Source of the DNA: Saccharomycodes ludwigii
Taxonomy: Eukaryota; Ascomycota; Saccharomycetes; Saccharomycodales; Saccharomycodaceae
Assembly (NCBI RefSeq): GCF_020623625.1
Contig: NC_060200.1
Span: 2,314,001-2,378,000 of the forward strand
DNA length: 64,000 nucleotides
Direction of reading: 5' to 3'
Numbering within the stretch: position 1 is the stretch's first letter; each line of letters begins with the position of its first letter. The notes beneath the pieces are model-generated. The model worked only from the letters and a program-made list of their open reading frames with translations. It searched no databases and was not told the DNA's origin. Position numbers and translations under genes: made by a program. Below, piece after piece: positions 1 through 10,004 of the stretch.

Positions 1-1202
1 GACAAATATTTAGGATTTACTGTGGAGTATAGAAAATCATAGTTTTTTAAAGAACTAAAATCAACTCGATTGGGGGTTTTTAATAATGTAATTAAACTTT
101 TAAAAAAGGAAGCGTTAGCATAACTTTCTATATAATCGAGTAGATGCTTTTTGAAGTTGCTGGGAGCGGGGGTATTCGTTTCAATATCTCCAGTGTCAAA
201 TGTTTTGCTATATATTGGCAATTTGCCACTATACCAACACATTTGTCTAGGTAAGTTGCTTTCAGAAAACGTGAAGTTGGCAGAGGGGATATATATTTTA
301 AGAAAATCATTGCTACCGCCGTTATTACTTTTCCATTTTTGAATAATCATTTTACTATGATGAGAAGTGTACGGTTTCATTTGGATTTCTAATAATTGAA
401 TAATATTTTCCCTCAAATATTTTTCATATTTAATTTTCAAATCAATGTTACTTGGTAACAAAAATGTACCCTTTTGATAAACAATTTTAATCAATGGTTT
501 GTTGCTAGTTTTATTGATACAGACAGCATTTCCTATCATCGAGTCTATGTATGGGAATATATAATCTAATTCATATTGATATGAAAACAACCACAGTTCA
601 TCAAGAGTAAAACTATTGTTGTTGTTTTCATATGCAAGGAAAATATCATGCATGTCTATGATATATTTCGAAAAGCTTATGCTTCTATCATAATATATAG
701 ATCTCAATAAATACATACTGGGTAAGTTTCTCGTGTCGCTCTTTTGTGTTTGTGTTTTATCTATATTATTATTAGTTACTGTGTATTTAAGTATGGAGAC
801 GGGTGTATGTTGTTTTGAATTTTCTTCCAGCAGTGTGAGATCATTTATATTTTCTTTTCTCTTTTTTCTTTTTTTCCTCTTGGTATTGGTATCTTCTTCC
901 GTTAGATCAATCACAATTTTATTTGTATTTAAATTATTGGTTTTGTTATTTTCAATGTTGTTAGTTTCAATTATTTCAAGTTGAGTAGAATTGTTGATAA
1001 GTTTTCTCGTTGCATTATTCGTGCTATTATTTTTTTCGTCTTCTGGCCCACTAGGATGACATGGTTTTGATTTCTTAATGTCATTACCATACTTGGTGTT
1101 CCAATGATCAGCTACCCTTTTCCTTACTTCAAGGTTGCTTAAATCAGTGTTATAGGAAAAAGATGTATTCTGTTGATGATTATTGTTATTAATATTATTC
1201 AT
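1..1202 (-). CDS. TDP1: Tyrosyl-DNA phosphodiesterase, N-terminal part (runs off left edge)
   Basis: This frame is open from an ATG at 1202-1200 to the window edge, giving about 400 residues without a stop. Tdp1 hydrolyses the phosphodiester link between a topoisomerase I tyrosine and a DNA 3' end, and acts in nuclear DNA repair. The first catalytic motif is visible as HHSK at residues 281-284 (second His and Lys are the active-site pair of the HxK motif). It is followed by the family-typical I-P-S-A-N-F-T and N-L-P-R-Q-x-C-W segments. The first ~130 residues are Asn/Lys-rich and poorly conserved, with a basic K/R run that could be a nuclear signal. The second HxK motif must lie beyond the edge. 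It shares a 1.1-kb divergent upstream region with MET13. The S. cerevisiae homologue is YBR223C, which fits the neighbouring order. Confidence 0.88.
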   Translation of the reverse strand, partial: MNNINNNNHQQNTSFSYNTDLSNLEVRKRVADHWNTKYGNDIKKSKPCHPSGPEDEKNNSTNNATRKLINNSTQLEIIETNNIENNKTNNLNTNKIVIDLTEEDTNTKRKKRKKRKENINDLTLLEENSKQHTPVSILKYTVTNNNIDKTQTQKSDTRNLPSMYLLRSIYYDRSISFSKYIIDMHDIFLAYENNNNSFTLDELWLFSYQYELDYIFPYIDSMIGNAVCINKTSNKPLIKIVYQKGTFLLPSNIDLKIKYEKYLRENIIQLLEIQMKPYTSHHSKMIIQKWKSNNGGSNDFLKIYIPSANFTFSESNLPRQMCWYSGKLPIYSKTFDTGDIETNTPAPSNFKKHLLDYIESYANASFFKSLITLLKTPNRVDFSSLKNYDFLYSTVNPKYL

Positions 1203-2293
1203 TGGTTCCTTAATATTGTAAACGTTTGACCAATGCAATTATATATATATGTTTTTCTGTTCGTTTTGTCTGTTCTAAATTAATCTGTACAATAATATTT
1301 TTTTAGTTTCAAATAATTTTTTTTTTTTTGCATTTTTTTTTATTTTTTTTATTTTTTCTACTCCGCTTATCTAACATAATTTCCCTTTGCTTCAGTGAAG
1401 GAGTAAAGCAACTTGAAATTTAGCCGCTAAAAATAAAAATTATAATGTATTCTAAGGATATCTATCTTACTTTTTCATTTATTTATTTAATTTTATTCAA
1501 TAAAAGGGTCATAGAAAGACTTTGACATTAAAAATTTAGCTGGAACAGAGAAAGAAAGGAAGAAAGAAAGAAAGCGTTATACAAAATGTATTATTATGAA
1601 AGCTAGCAAAGTGCAGATGTAGATAAAAGAAGACAGGGGAGGAGTAATCAACGGGGAATATATTATTTGGCTGAGTTTCCATTAACTTTAGGAGATATTA
1701 AAAAGAAAAATGCTGTTCAGGTAATTGTCGTAATGTAATGACTAATTTTTTTTTTTTTTTTTTTTTTTTTTTTGTTGATACTTTCTAACAGTTCGTTGAG
1801 TAAGTTTAAGAGGAAAGAGTCTCGTTTAGAAGAGAAAAAAGAACATCGTTTAGAAAAGAAAAAAGAACATCGTTTAGAAGAGAAAAAAGAACATCGTTTA
1901 AAAGAAAAAAAGAAAAAAAAATCATAATAATAGTTATCAGTATGCGGGTAAGCACAAAATATTTTTTCATTTCTGTTTTAATTAAACAAGAAAAAGGCAT
2001 TACAAATGACTCTTCTTTTCTACGGGCAGTTCTATTTTTTTTTTTTTTTCACATGAACTCTAATGAAAAAAAGAATATTTGAAAAAAAAAAAAAAAAAAA
2101 AAAAAGAAAAAAAAAATTATTTAAAAGAATTTAGAATTACTTCTGATATTAAATATGCTATTTTGTTTTATGTTTTATTCAAATTTTCTCTTCTCTTTCT
2201 CTTTAAAACCAATCAGAGTAATTTTTTTTTTCCCTCTCTCTTTCAACTTCACTTGTATTCAAAAATAAAACCCATCGACAGAGAGAACAAATA

Positions 2294-2326
<33 letters not shown>
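1203..2326. other. Divergent TDP1/MET13 intergenic region
   Basis: No convincing gene is seen. The stretch holds several long A or T runs (about 1751-1773, 2083-2116 and 2297-2327) and the 24-bp tandem repeat listed separately. I looked for a CACGTG Cbf1 site, expected for a methionine gene, and did not see one. Confidence 0.6.
1808..1912. repeat. 24-bp tandem repeat (minisatellite)
   Basis: About four copies of a 24-bp unit of the form AGAACATCGTTTAGAAGAGA plus four A. The first copy is more diverged (AGAGTCTCG in place of AGAACATCG) and the last is A-rich. A 64-codon minus-strand frame across it encodes repeated L-N-D-V-L-F-S, but this simply reflects the repeat and has no upstream gene structure. 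Confidence 0.8.
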
Positions 2327-2329
<3 letters not shown>

Positions 2330-4219
2330 AAAATAACTGAAAAATTGCAACGCCAAAGAACTAAGGAGCCATCGAAACCAACGTTTTCCTTTGAATTTTT
2401 TGTTCCCAAAACATTACAAGGTGTTCAAAATTTATATGATCGTATGGATAGAATGTATCTAACTAACCCACAATTCATAGATATCACGTGGAATGCAGGT
2501 GGGAAAGTATCAATGAACAATGCAAATACAAACGATTTAATCCACACATGTCAAAGTGTTCTTGGTTTGGAAACATGTATGCACTTAACATGTACCAATA
2601 TGCCTGTTGAGAAAATTGACGAAGCTTTACAGAAAGCTTACGATTCTGGTTGTCAAAATATTTTGGCACTAAGAGGTGATCCGCCAGTTGTTGATGAAAA
2701 GGCTCAGCAATCCAATGCGCTTAAATATGATGGTTTTAATTATGCTAAGGATTTGGTTAAACATATTAGAGACAAATATGGCGATTATTTCTGCATTGGT
2801 GTTGCTGCCTACCCAGAGGGTCATCCAGAGGAAAACAATGTTGATATTTTGATTGATTACTTGGAGGAAAAAGTTAATGCTGGTGCCGATTTTATAATCA
2901 CGCAAATGTTCTATGATACTGACTCTTTTATTGAATGGTGTGGTAAAGTTAGGGCCAAGGGTATTGATATTCCGATTATTCCTGGTATCATGCCAATTAT
3001 GTCATATGATTCCTTTTTAAGAAGGGCTAAATGGTGTCAAATTAACATACCAAAGTTTTTTTTAGACAAATTGGATCCTGTTAAGGAAGATGACCAAGCT
3101 GTTCGTTTATTGGGTACTGACTTGGTTGTGGAAATGTGTCAGAAATTGTTGGATAGTGGCTATGTTACTCATTTGCATATGTATACAATGAATTTAGAAA
3201 AGGGATCCTTAATTATCCTGGAAAAATTAAAGATTATTCCACCTTTGCATCTTACCACATTAACCACCGTCAATCAGTTTGCCATTAGCACTGAACATGA
3301 CGACAACCTACCATGGAGAAAGTCATTGAATCCACAAAGAAAGAATGAGATGGTCAGACCTATTTTTTGGCAGAGAAGACCATACTCCTACGTTGCAAGA
3401 ACCTCTGAGTGGGAAGCAGATGAATTTCCTAATGGTAGATTCGGTGATCCAAACTCTCCAGCTTTTGGTGGCTTAGATTTACTGGGATCGTCATTGATAA
3501 GACAAAGCGGCAAGAACTGTTTGCAGTTGTGGGGTCACCCAACAACTTTAAAAGATTTTGGTGATTTAATTGTCAAATACATTTCTGGTGACTTAAAATG
3601 CTTACCATGGAGTGATACACCCATTACTTCCGAAGTTGATTCAATTTTGCATTATTTAAAAGATTTGAATAAGCATTTGATATTCACGATCAATTCGCAG
3701 CCTAAAGTTAACGGATTACCATCGAATGATAAAGTTTTCGGGTGGGGGCCTAAGAATGGGTTTATTTATCAAAAGGGATATTTAGAATTTTTATTACCTA
3801 AAGCTGAATTGGGCAGATTTTTAGAATTGGTTAATAGCAATGACTCTCTAACTTACTATGCTATTGATAATGATTCTAACTTGTATAGTAAAGATGGCAG
3901 TGAAAAAGAAAACGCAGATTCTGATAATGCTAGTGAAATTCCAGGTAGTAAAGCCAATTCTGTAACCTGGGGCATTTTTCCAGGCCGGGAAGTTTTACAA
4001 CCTACTATTGTAGAAAAAGAGTCCTTTTTGGCTTGGAAAGACGAATTTTATGAAATTTTAAGACAATGGAAAATTAATTTCGATAATCATGAGGGTAATG
4101 AAAAATCTGCTGATTTGATTAATTCTATTATTAATGATTACATTTTATGTAACGTTGTTGATAATAATTTTATCTCGCCTGAACAGCAAATTTATTCTTT
4201 ATTAACTCAGTTATATTGA
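2327..4219 (+). CDS. MET13: Methylenetetrahydrofolate reductase
   Basis: 630 residues, against 600 in S. cerevisiae Met13. It reduces 5,10-methylene-THF to 5-methyl-THF with FAD, supplying the methyl group for methionine synthesis in the cytosol. The N-terminal TIM-barrel catalytic half (about 1-300) carries F-S-F-E-F-F-V-P-K, the L-A-L-R-G-D-P-P segment and the D-F-I-I-T-Q-M-F-Y-D strand, all near-identical to yeast Met13. The C-terminal half (about 330-620) is the eukaryotic regulatory domain, with W-K/Q-R-R-P-Y-S-Y and G-I-F-P-G-R-E. An Asp/Ser/Asn-rich insertion around residues 525-545 accounts for part of the extra length. MET12 is the alternative paralogue, but similarity to Met13 is closer and the position matches YGL125W. 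The ATG directly abuts a 30-nt poly(A) run. Confidence 0.96.
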
Positions 4220-4460
4220 GATTAATATGTGTGTGTGTGTGTTTGTGTGTGTGTTTTTTTTTCTTACTAGAAGAGGGGAATGAAAAAAGGATAAATAATA
4301 ATTAGAGAACTTCAACAATATCTATTATTATATATTCCCTTTATTTTTATTTTTATTATTATTATTATCACTATTAAGTATAAAAATACAATTTCAATTT
4401 AGGTTTTCAACAATCGCATTAGTTTATATTTCGACATGTATATTATTATTACTTATAAAT

Positions 4461-4493
<33 letters not shown>

Positions 4494-5247
4494 CAGTAGT
4501 AGCTATTAAAAGTTATGTGATTTGTGAGTGTGTTTATATATATATGATTAATCATTACTTGTATGAAAAATTAGGCATTGAATAAAGAAATGGATTATTT
4601 GTATATTCTAATGACAGAAAGCAAATTCTAGACCGAATTCTATGATATTTTTTTGGTTATCCGGTAAAAAAAAAATAAACAATGCATGGCCCCTTGTTTA
4701 TTTTTCAATCAGACAACAGCAAAAAAGCTAAGGGAAAAAGGCTGTAGTAATCAACCGTTGCATATATTTTACACTACAAAATGTCCTCTTTTCTTCTTTC
4801 CCAAAAAAAAAAAAAAAAAAATAACAACTTTTTTTTAATCTTCGTGCCAGTCATTCAATATTCTATCTTTTTTTTTGTCCTTAGAAAATATCTTCATATA
4901 AAAAGGGGCCATACTGTGAATTGTACTTTTAAATTCTCTATAAATTTTAATGCCTATCCTCAAACATATAATCATCATTTATATCCTTTTGTCCAACTGA
5001 AAAGAAAAGTAGAAATAAAAACAAAAATAGGGTTAAAGTTGGTGCAACTTTTTTTATTTTTTTTTCCCCTTTCATTCTTTCTTTCCTTCTTTTCTTTTTT
5101 TTTATTTTATTTTATTTCCATTCCTTCTTTTTTTTTTTTTTTTTTACTGTTTGAATTCGCTTTGGCCTTTTCATTTGGGGGTCATCTTTCAGAATCTATT
5201 ACCAAAAAAGTTGAAGTCCGTCTACTTTGGCAACAGCGATAACAATA
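4220..5247 (+). other. Promoter region of the YBR225W-like gene
   Basis: Intergenic, 1.0 kb. It has a (TG)n tract at about 4228-4253, a run of about 30 T near 4461-4490, and pyrimidine tracts at 5049-5145. A 153-codon frame at 4781-5242 encodes mostly Phe/Lys from those tracts and is not credible. I see no RNA gene. Confidence 0.6.
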
Positions 5248-7842
5248 ATGCAATTTATAAAAAGCATCAATCAAAACTTAACTTCCAAAAAAAGGAAAAA
5301 AAAGCGGGAAAAAAAGACGCACAGTAACCAAAAGAGTAAAACTAATATATGTGGCAATACAGAAATTGCAAATATTGTTGAACTTACTAGTCATGATAAA
5401 AATAGTAGCTCTACTAGTGTAAACAAACACAATAACAACAGCAGCAGCAGCAGCAATATTAAAACTAAAGTAATGGAAGATATATTAAACGTGACTGATG
5501 TACCACTTTACCGCTCGGAATCCATGCAAGACCCTAATAAATCTAAGAAAATCACTACTTTATCCGCCCTACAACCTTGTAATAGTAGTTCAGATTTTTC
5601 TACTACTAGGTTATTAAACAGAGGCAACATGAGTAACAATACCTCAGGTATTCATACTTTTGCTGATAAATATGACGAAAACAAAAATTACACGACAGCG
5701 AGTGATACCTCCAACTGTAATAAAAAAAAATCTTTGGATTCAATGGAAGTATTCCACAACACAAATGAGTGTGAGGAGAGGATTAATGTCCAAAATTACG
5801 CTTCTAAAAGCAAAAAAAAAACTGATAATAACTATTGTGGCTGTTGCTGTAGTGACACCTCCGATAAAAGTAATAATACTAATTGTGACAACAGTAGTAG
5901 TAGTAGTAGTAGTAATAATAATAATAATAATAGTAGTAGTAGTAATGATAATAGTAATATTAATGGCAATACTGTTAAAAAAAATAATACTGACAGAGAT
6001 ATTTCCAAAAAAATTCCTGAAACCAAAAATTTTTATTTAAACAATATTAACAAATTTATAGAAAAGTTAATGGATTTGCATGCTGATGACGATACCTTTG
6101 CCACAAACAATGTTTCAATTAAGGAGTCTAAAGATGATTATATATATTATAAAAATACAATCACTAAACTAAATATTTTTTTTAATTTTAATAATAGCAT
6201 AGACACTCAAAATTTATTTGATAATGTGGATACCAGGTTACAATCATTTTTGAATTTTGTAAGCAGTTCCAGTCAGCAAGCAATGGTGCAGTCAGCCAAT
6301 GAAAAAGATTTTAAGAGTGATCGTGCCAATAATCATCCCGATCTAGGTAGCACGAGCAATGATACTCCCGCTGCTACTGTTTCCACTAATACTAAAAATA
6401 CGAGTATGGATGCAATCAGTGATAGCAGCAGCAGCACTGATAGTTCTGAATTGAATTGCCTAAAAAAGGACAAGCCTGATATTATGGAAAAATATTTGAA
6501 AAAGTATACATATATACTTAAACAACAACCAATTGAATTCATAAATCATGATTTATCGTATTTAGGAAAAGAGGAGCCCTACTTGAAAAAAAAGGGTGCG
6601 GATTTGCATAAGATTATAGAAAAAATCGATTCTTTGATTAATTTATGGTATTTACAATACTGTAAATTATTAATAGATAATAATATTTTTCTTTTCCCCC
6701 AAAATAACTACAATTTGGACTATATTAATATTCACAATGAAAAACTTTTCTATAGAAATGTACAAATAATTAGAGAAACCAAAAACAATGAAATTCTTTT
6801 TGATCTAAGAGACGATATCAGCGACAATAATAGTATTAACTCATCTAGACAGCAAATCCCACTTGTGGCATTGTTAATTAGAACAAAATTGGATTCCGTT
6901 TGGGGATATCAGTGTGCATCCGATAATCCCAATGTCAAAATTGTTGACTATGTTTTAATGAATTTGACAGACGTGGAAATTACTGATAGAAAGGGTAAAG
7001 CGCAACACTTCAACAAAATTATGTCTAAAATTATTAAAAATTTCAACAACGCCTCAATTCAACAGCAAAGTGAACAGAATAAAAATGCTAACGATAACAC
7101 CAAAGACGTTATAGATAACTTTGAAATTATACGGAAATATTCAGAATATTTGAAAAATTATAGAAAAATTTATGTTTCTGAACCAGTTAGAAAATATTTA
7201 TATGGCAATATAAATGATGCTGCAACTATTATTAATGAAAAAGATATAAAAACATGTGATATACATATACCATTCGAATCAAATGTATTCCATGCTGTAA
7301 CTACGCCCTCGCTCTGGGCCTTGGTTCCCTATAAACGGTGGGATTTTTTTTTAAACGAAATTTATAGAGTTTTAAAACCTGGTGGTGTTTTCGATACAGT
7401 TTTCATTGATCTTAAATTATCTAATCTCCTACCTAATGAACAAGAAACGGGATTTAAATTTAAAACAACCAGAGAAAAATCAATTATTCATGACAGGATT
7501 GTAACAAATGCAATTCAAAAAGGGTTAAAAGTTCAAGGTTCAAGATATTTGTATGATCATGTTAAAAAGGCAGGTTTTGTAGACATTGAATATTCTCTAA
7601 TATGCTTGCCCTTGGGAAATTTTAAAACTAAGATGGGTTTAATGTCTGAATTTTGCAATTCTTATATATTTGACACAACATGTCGAGCTTTACTAAATGA
7701 AACAGATTTGGAAATTTTTAAAAGTTTAAATATCGATCCATCCACAATCCAAAAAAGATATCAAAAAGAACATTGGGAAAAAATCGATAATGAGGCTGGG
7801 TGCACTAGAATATTGATAATGAAGGCAAAAAAACCACTGTAG
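5248..7842 (+). CDS. YBR225W-like protein with methyltransferase-like C-terminus
   Basis: 864 residues from the first in-frame ATG; an upstream TTG at 5227 is not a likely start. The N-terminal ~280 residues are low complexity, with Lys-rich, poly-Ser and poly-Asn runs. The C-terminal half is globular. Between about residues 680 and 780 it resembles the late part of class I SAM methyltransferases (F-H-A-V...S-L-W-A-L-V-P...E-I-Y-R-V-L-K-P-G-G-V-F). I cannot find the glycine-rich SAM-binding motif I upstream of it, so catalytic activity is uncertain. By order and strand (between TDP1/MET13 and MCX1) it matches S. cerevisiae YBR225W, a protein of about 900 residues without a defined function. 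It converges on MCX1 with a 90-bp gap. Confidence 0.8.
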   Translation: MQFIKSINQNLTSKKRKKKREKKTHSNQKSKTNICGNTEIANIVELTSHDKNSSSTSVNKHNNNSSSSSNIKTKVMEDILNVTDVPLYRSESMQDPNKSKKITTLSALQPCNSSSDFSTTRLLNRGNMSNNTSGIHTFADKYDENKNYTTASDTSNCNKKKSLDSMEVFHNTNECEERINVQNYASKSKKKTDNNYCGCCCSDTSDKSNNTNCDNSSSSSSSNNNNNNSSSSNDNSNINGNTVKKNNTDRDISKKIPETKNFYLNNINKFIEKLMDLHADDDTFATNNVSIKESKDDYIYYKNTITKLNIFFNFNNSIDTQNLFDNVDTRLQSFLNFVSSSSQQAMVQSANEKDFKSDRANNHPDLGSTSNDTPAATVSTNTKNTSMDAISDSSSSTDSSELNCLKKDKPDIMEKYLKKYTYILKQQPIEFINHDLSYLGKEEPYLKKKGADLHKIIEKIDSLINLWYLQYCKLLIDNNIFLFPQNNYNLDYINIHNEKLFYRNVQIIRETKNNEILFDLRDDISDNNSINSSRQQIPLVALLIRTKLDSVWGYQCASDNPNVKIVDYVLMNLTDVEITDRKGKAQHFNKIMSKIIKNFNNASIQQQSEQNKNANDNTKDVIDNFEIIRKYSEYLKNYRKIYVSEPVRKYLYGNINDAATIINEKDIKTCDIHIPFESNVFHAVTTPSLWALVPYKRWDFFLNEIYRVLKPGGVFDTVFIDLKLSNLLPNEQETGFKFKTTREKSIIHDRIVTNAIQKGLKVQGSRYLYDHVKKAGFVDIEYSLICLPLGNFKTKMGLMSEFCNSYIFDTTCRALLNETDLEIFKSLNIDPSTIQKRYQKEHWEKIDNEAGCTRILIMKAKKPL

Positions 7843-7932
7843 ACGTATGTGTGTGTATGTTATTAGTTAGTACTTCAATTATTTGTGTTATACAAGTATA
7901 TTTATATATATATTGGTCATATCAAATTTTAT

Positions 7933-9549
7933 TTAAATGCTGTTTAATCCTTCATCTCTTTTTTTGCCCTCAATTGCGGATGTTATATTGAAAAAACTAT
8001 CCAATTCAAGTCCTAATTTATGATCTTCTTCATATGCATCATGAATAAAATCATCTACTTGGCCCCTGGAATAATATTGCGCCTTAACATTCGTGGCAGA
8101 TAAATTATTTTCATGTTCTTTCAAAGAGTTGACAGTTTTGGAATTAATCAAGACATATTTTATACCAGATTCCGGACAATTGAAATTAACATCTAACAAT
8201 AATTTTTCCATTATTCCTCTTAACCCTCTGGCACCTGTACCATTTTGTAACGCTAGCTGTGAAATGCTTTTCAAAGCTTCATCGGTAACGGCTAATTTCA
8301 CACCAAATTGCTTGAAAATGTAACTATATTGATTCAAAATGGCATTTTTAGGTTCTTTTAAGATATTGAATAAATCTTGCTTTTTCAATGGTTCAAGAGC
8401 AGTTAAAACCGGAACTCTCCCTATTAGTTCCGGTATTAAACCGAATGAAGCCAAATCGGTGGGCGTTACTAAACTTAGAGCACTAGTTTTAGAGCCGTTT
8501 TTTAAAACAATCTCTTCAATATCAATATTATCATTATCCGAAAGAGCTTTTTCATTCCCTCGTAATCTCTTAGCAATTGCTTTATCTAAACCAACAAATG
8601 CACCCGTCAATATAAATAATATGTTTGATGTGTCAATGACAAACGTCTCCTCCTTTTTACCCATCACCCTATTGCCATTTTTGTCCTTTTCATTATTAAC
8701 AGGCTTTTTAATAGTAAGTGACACTGGGTGTCCCTCTAAAATTTTTAGTAGAGCTTGTTGAACACCTTCACCGGAAACATCCTTAGTGCCAGGAGATCCG
8801 TTTGTCTTTGCCAATTTATCAATTTCATCCAACACAATAATACCTCTTTCAGTTTTCGCAATATCATAATCCGCATTTATCAGCAACCTTTCAATACAAA
8901 CTTCGACATCTTCTCCAATATACCCTGCTTGTGTCAACTGCGTACAATCAGTGATGGAAATTGGAACGTCTAAAATCCTGGCTAAGGTAGTTGCCAATAA
9001 AGTCTTGCCTGAGCCGGATGGGCCAACCATTAACACATTGGATTTAGAAAGTTCTAAATCGCAATCACCCGCAAATCTATTTTTTTCAAATGATAATTGC
9101 AATTCTAAATTCCTTAATCCATGTCTAGCCTCAGTATCATCTAAATACTTGGTTTCAGTTTTGATTCCACCGTCTTCTCTGTCTTCTTGTAGCACCTTTA
9201 ATCTTTCTTTTTCAATTTTCAACTGTTCTTCTAGCATTTCTTTTCTCTTCTCAGATTCAGTCCTTTTCAATTTGTCATTAACTCTCAAATAATGATTATA
9301 TACTGCTACACTTAGTACTTTTTTTCCAACATCTTGTCCGATTATATACTCGTCTAGGAAACTTTTCAATTTTTTTGGTGTAGGTATTTTATTTAACTTA
9401 TTTGACAAGCATGAGGATGATAGTTTAGATGATGCTACTGAATTGCTTCTTGTTATTATTAACGATGAACAGTGTTGTTTCCATGTTGCATTTTTACATA
9501 CTGACATTAAATAATTCTTACAACTGTATTTCGATTGAAATCTAATCAT
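7933..9549 (-). CDS. MCX1: Mitochondrial ClpX-type AAA+ unfoldase
   Basis: 538 residues from the ATG at 9549; a TTG two codons upstream is in frame but unlikely to be used. Mcx1 is the mitochondrial matrix ClpX homologue. In yeast it works without a ClpP peptidase and promotes PLP loading of 5-aminolevulinate synthase. The N-terminus is basic and Ser-rich, as expected of a matrix targeting sequence. Walker A is GPSGSGKT at 176-183, Walker B has D-E-I-D at 241-244, and a sensor-2 G-A-R-G-L-R lies near the C-terminus. A charged, probably coiled insertion (about 92-145) separates the first helices from Walker A. The N-terminal zinc-binding domain of bacterial ClpX is absent, as in other yeast Mcx1 proteins. 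Length is close to the 520 residues of S. cerevisiae. Matches YBR227C in order and strand. Confidence 0.94.
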   Translation of the reverse strand: MIRFQSKYSCKNYLMSVCKNATWKQHCSSLIITRSNSVASSKLSSSCLSNKLNKIPTPKKLKSFLDEYIIGQDVGKKVLSVAVYNHYLRVNDKLKRTESEKRKEMLEEQLKIEKERLKVLQEDREDGGIKTETKYLDDTEARHGLRNLELQLSFEKNRFAGDCDLELSKSNVLMVGPSGSGKTLLATTLARILDVPISITDCTQLTQAGYIGEDVEVCIERLLINADYDIAKTERGIIVLDEIDKLAKTNGSPGTKDVSGEGVQQALLKILEGHPVSLTIKKPVNNEKDKNGNRVMGKKEETFVIDTSNILFILTGAFVGLDKAIAKRLRGNEKALSDNDNIDIEEIVLKNGSKTSALSLVTPTDLASFGLIPELIGRVPVLTALEPLKKQDLFNILKEPKNAILNQYSYIFKQFGVKLAVTDEALKSISQLALQNGTGARGLRGIMEKLLLDVNFNCPESGIKYVLINSKTVNSLKEHENNLSATNVKAQYYSRGQVDDFIHDAYEEDHKLGLELDSFFNITSAIEGKKRDEGLNSI

Positions 9550-10004
9550 TATCAATTGCTAAATATTGGGTGGACAACAAAAGTTACGCTATCTCCTTCC
9601 TGAGCTATGTAATTGTTATTTGTTATTTGTTAGCTTATCAGAAACAAATCGCATCCATCTTCAGAAAAAACTGGAAAAAAAAAAAAAAGAAAAAAGAAAA
9701 AAGAAAATAAAGTAAAACAACTGAAAAACTGAATAATATATAATTACAAAAAATAAAATGTTTTTCAAAAATGTGTGTTTTTTTTTTTTTTTAACCTCGA
9801 AAATTGAAGAAAGTGAAGCAAGGCAGGAAACATCCACTAACAATCATGCACCCTATTTGAGTGGATGCCATTAATTTTAAGAACGACGAAGAACAAATAA
9901 AAAGTTCTAAAACGTTAGCAACGCGCATTCCTACTGTACTACTACTACATTTAAAGTACTTTATCATCAAGGACAGTAAATATCCCTTTTATACAATTTA
10001 TATT
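9550..10004. other. MCX1/SLX1 divergent promoter region
   Basis: 455 bp between two divergent genes, with A-rich (about 9675-9710) and T-rich (9778-9793) tracts. The frame upstream of SLX1 stays open back to a GTG at 9861, but the first ATG is at 10005 and the family homology starts after it. No regulatory motif stands out. Confidence 0.55.

Noticed and set aside
1806-2000. A 64-codon minus-strand frame with repeated L-N-D-V-L-F-S.
   Set aside because: It is only the translation of the 24-bp minisatellite.
3218-3220. The CUG-Ser genetic code.
   Set aside because: This CTG codes the leucine conserved in MET13 homologues, so the standard code fits better.
4781-5242. A 153-codon plus-strand frame.
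   Set aside because: Composed mainly of Phe/Lys from homopolymer tracts, lying in the promoter of the YBR225W-like gene; no domain.
9861-10004. An N-terminal extension of SLX1 beginning at GTG 9861.
   Set aside because: Non-ATG start, no family similarity, and the first ATG at 10005 directly precedes the conserved domain.
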